Source: Spirochaetaceae bacterium
GTDB lineage: Bacteria > Spirochaetota > Spirochaetia > Treponematales > Breznakiellaceae
Direction: 5' to 3'
NCBI GenBank assembly: GCA_031268255.1
Contig: JAIRXO010000155.1
Coordinates: 1-15,295 of the forward strand
Length of the DNA stretch: 15,295 bases
Below the pieces are notes generated by a model. The model saw nothing but the letters and a program-made list of their open reading frames with translations. It was not told where the DNA came from and did no database searches. Each line of letters opens with the position of its first letter. Positions within the stretch are counted from its first letter, which is position 1. Below are positions 14,275 through 15,295 of the stretch, in pieces. The translations under genes were made by a program, and so were the position numbers.

Positions 14275-14841
14275 ATGAATGTAGCCGAAAAGAATCAAAC
14301 CCTGCCGCGGAAATTACTGCCTTTTTCGCTGACCCTTTTTGTTGTCGCCCTTGACCAGTTTACCAAGGCCCTGATCGTAAAGTACTTTCCCCTGAATGGC
14401 AATTACATCAAGGAAGTATTCGGCAATGACTTCCTCTGGATAACCCATGTACGGAACAAGGCCATAGCGTTCAGCCTGGGGTATAATCTCGCCGATTCGC
14501 TCAAACCCCTGGTGTTTGTCGTCTTTCCCGTGGCGGCGCTTATTTTTCTTGTCTGGTATTACTGGAAGTCAAAAGAACTCAGTACCGTACAACGCTGGGC
14601 CATAGCGGGTATCATAGGCGGCGGCGCGGGGAACATCATAGACCGTATCGCCCGCGCCGACGGCGTCGTTGACTTTATCAGCGTCAAATTTTACGGTCTT
14701 TTCGGCCTTGAACGCTGGCCTACGTTTAACGCCGCAGATTCCAGCGTTGTCATCTGCGGCATCATGCTCATTGTTACCATGTTCTTCGCCGCGCCAAAAC
14801 AGGAACCACGCGGGGAAGAAGCACAAACAGGGGAACCATGA
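14275..14841 (+). CDS. lspA: Lipoprotein signal peptidase II
   Basis: A 188-residue inner-membrane aspartic protease with four hydrophobic segments. Signature residues: DQFTK (D27) in the first helix, HVRNKAIAFSLG (the family's N-x-G-A-x-F-S motif, here N61-K-A-I-A-F-S), catalytic GAGNIIDRI (D123) and FNAADSSVV (D155). LspA cleaves signal peptides from diacylated prolipoproteins; spirochetes are rich in lipoproteins. TAGGAG before the ATG is a strong ribosome binding site. A hydrophilic tail of about 15 residues (PKQEPRGEEAQTGEP) follows the last helix. The next gene overlaps by ATGA. Confidence 0.97.
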   Translation: MNVAEKNQTLPRKLLPFSLTLFVVALDQFTKALIVKYFPLNGNYIKEVFGNDFLWITHVRNKAIAFSLGYNLADSLKPLVFVVFPVAALIFLVWYYWKSKELSTVQRWAIAGIIGGGAGNIIDRIARADGVVDFISVKFYGLFGLERWPTFNAADSSVVICGIMLIVTMFFAAPKQEPRGEEAQTGEP

Positions 14842-15107
14842 ACCGCAGACTCAACACCCTGCTGTTTATCGCCGGGGCGACGCTCCTCAACATGGCGCTC
14901 ACCGGAGGATTTTTTTTCGTCCTGTTTTTGCTCTATGTGCGGTTTCTGCTCCCCCGGCTTCCCGAAAACAGCGTTGTCTGGGGGTTTCCCCTCATCTTTA
15001 TCTTCGCCCTGGCCGGGGCCTTTGCGGTGTACCGCCTTCTCGTTTCCATTGTTTTTTCCAAAATAAAGGCCGAACGCTACTTTGATCCGGTATTCAAGCC
15101 AAAGTAG
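14838..15107 (+). CDS. Small two-helix membrane protein, unknown function
   Basis: An 89-residue protein starting inside the end of lspA (ATGA overlap), so it is translationally coupled to it. Two hydrophobic segments (about 8-36 and 46-70) are joined by a short loop (PRLPENSVV); the C-terminus is basic (KIKAERYFDPVFKPK). It has no recognisable motif or named family. GGGGAACC before the ATG is a weak ribosome binding site. Strict coupling to lspA suggests a membrane or lipoprotein-related role, but this is inference only. Confidence 0.8.
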   Translation: MNRRLNTLLFIAGATLLNMALTGGFFFVLFLLYVRFLLPRLPENSVVWGFPLIFIFALAGAFAVYRLLVSIVFSKIKAERYFDPVFKPK

Positions 15108-15117
15108 GATAACGGCC

Positions 15118-15147
15118 AAAGCTTGGATTTGTTCGACAACCCGCTTT
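15118..15147 (+). terminator. Imperfect hairpin after the lspA operon (possible terminator)
   Basis: AAAGC (15118-15122) pairs with GCTTT (15143-15147), GG with CC, and TTGT with ACAA around a TCG loop, giving 11 pairs with two small internal loops. It begins 11 bases after the last stop. No long T-run follows, so an intrinsic terminator is only possible. Confidence 0.3.
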
Positions 15148-15174
15148 CATGCTTGTTTCCTTGCAAAAGAATCG

Positions 15175-15295
15175 TCAAAATCTGTTTATTTCAAGGTTCA
15201 GGTATTCTCTTCTGTTTTTCCACCAGGTTTTCATGCGTTCCGTGTCTTCCCTGGGGACGCCTCTCCTCCACCGCCAAACCCTATGGTTTGCATGT
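15175..15295 (-). CDS. Possible C-terminus of a minus-strand gene (cut by window edge)
   Basis: On the minus strand the frame entering from the right edge stays open for 39 residues and ends at TGA 15177-15175. It is basic and rich in Trp and Arg (RVWRWRRGVP, then EDTERMKTWWKNRREY) and converges on the lspA operon. I do not recognise the family. The open stretch is short enough to be chance. The inverted repeat CAAACC-CTAT-GGTTTG (15275-15290) lies inside it. Confidence 0.3.
   Translation of the reverse strand, partial: HANHRVWRWRRGVPREDTERMKTWWKNRREYLNLEINRF

Overview
The window looks like chromosome from a spirochete, most probably a GC-rich Treponema of the termite-gut type. This is inferred from gene content: a FliG paralogue with degenerate signature motifs, a multi-membrane sensor N-terminus resembling those of gut treponemes, a PocR-type AraC regulator, and a regulator/HDOD signalling pair. 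No taxonomic search was run. Coding DNA is GC-rich, intergenic gaps are short and AT-rich, and no tRNA, rRNA, CRISPR array or complete mobile element is visible.

Layout. (1) Positions 1-1724, minus strand: an AraC-family regulator with a cysteine-rich PocR-like sensory domain, followed after 18 bases by the start of a membrane sensor protein cut by the left edge. (2) Positions 1822-8800, plus strand: a FliG-like flagellar switch protein, a 1016-residue M16C zinc peptidase, a ComM/YifB AAA+ ATPase, then ribosomal proteins L13 and S9 with their own promoter overlapping the comM stop codon. (3) Positions 8864-10523, plus strand: RecX, then a response regulator in reversed order (excisionase/MerR-like HTH first, receiver second) overlapping an acylphosphatase gene. 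(4) Positions 10530-12023, minus strand: an atypical GHKL ATPase fused to an HDOD/HD domain, converging on the acylphosphatase gene with 6 bases between. (5) Positions 12160-15107, plus strand: a membrane protein with an apparently dead alpha/beta-hydrolase domain, a NIF3-family dinuclear-metal protein, lipoprotein signal peptidase LspA, and a small two-helix membrane protein overlapping lspA by 4 bases. The right edge may hold the C-terminus of a minus-strand gene.

Much of the window is housekeeping: translation, lipoprotein maturation, competence/recombination helpers. The signalling genes are more unusual: AraC-PocR with a membrane sensor on the left, and the HTH-receiver regulator facing the GHKL-HDOD protein in the centre. 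Three regulatory features stand out: the heptamer TATACTC close upstream of four start codons (possible -10 elements of leaderless or short-leader mRNAs), a perfect 15-bp palindrome in the leader of the HTH-receiver gene, and a perfect 9-bp inverted repeat between the divergent genes at 12 kb.
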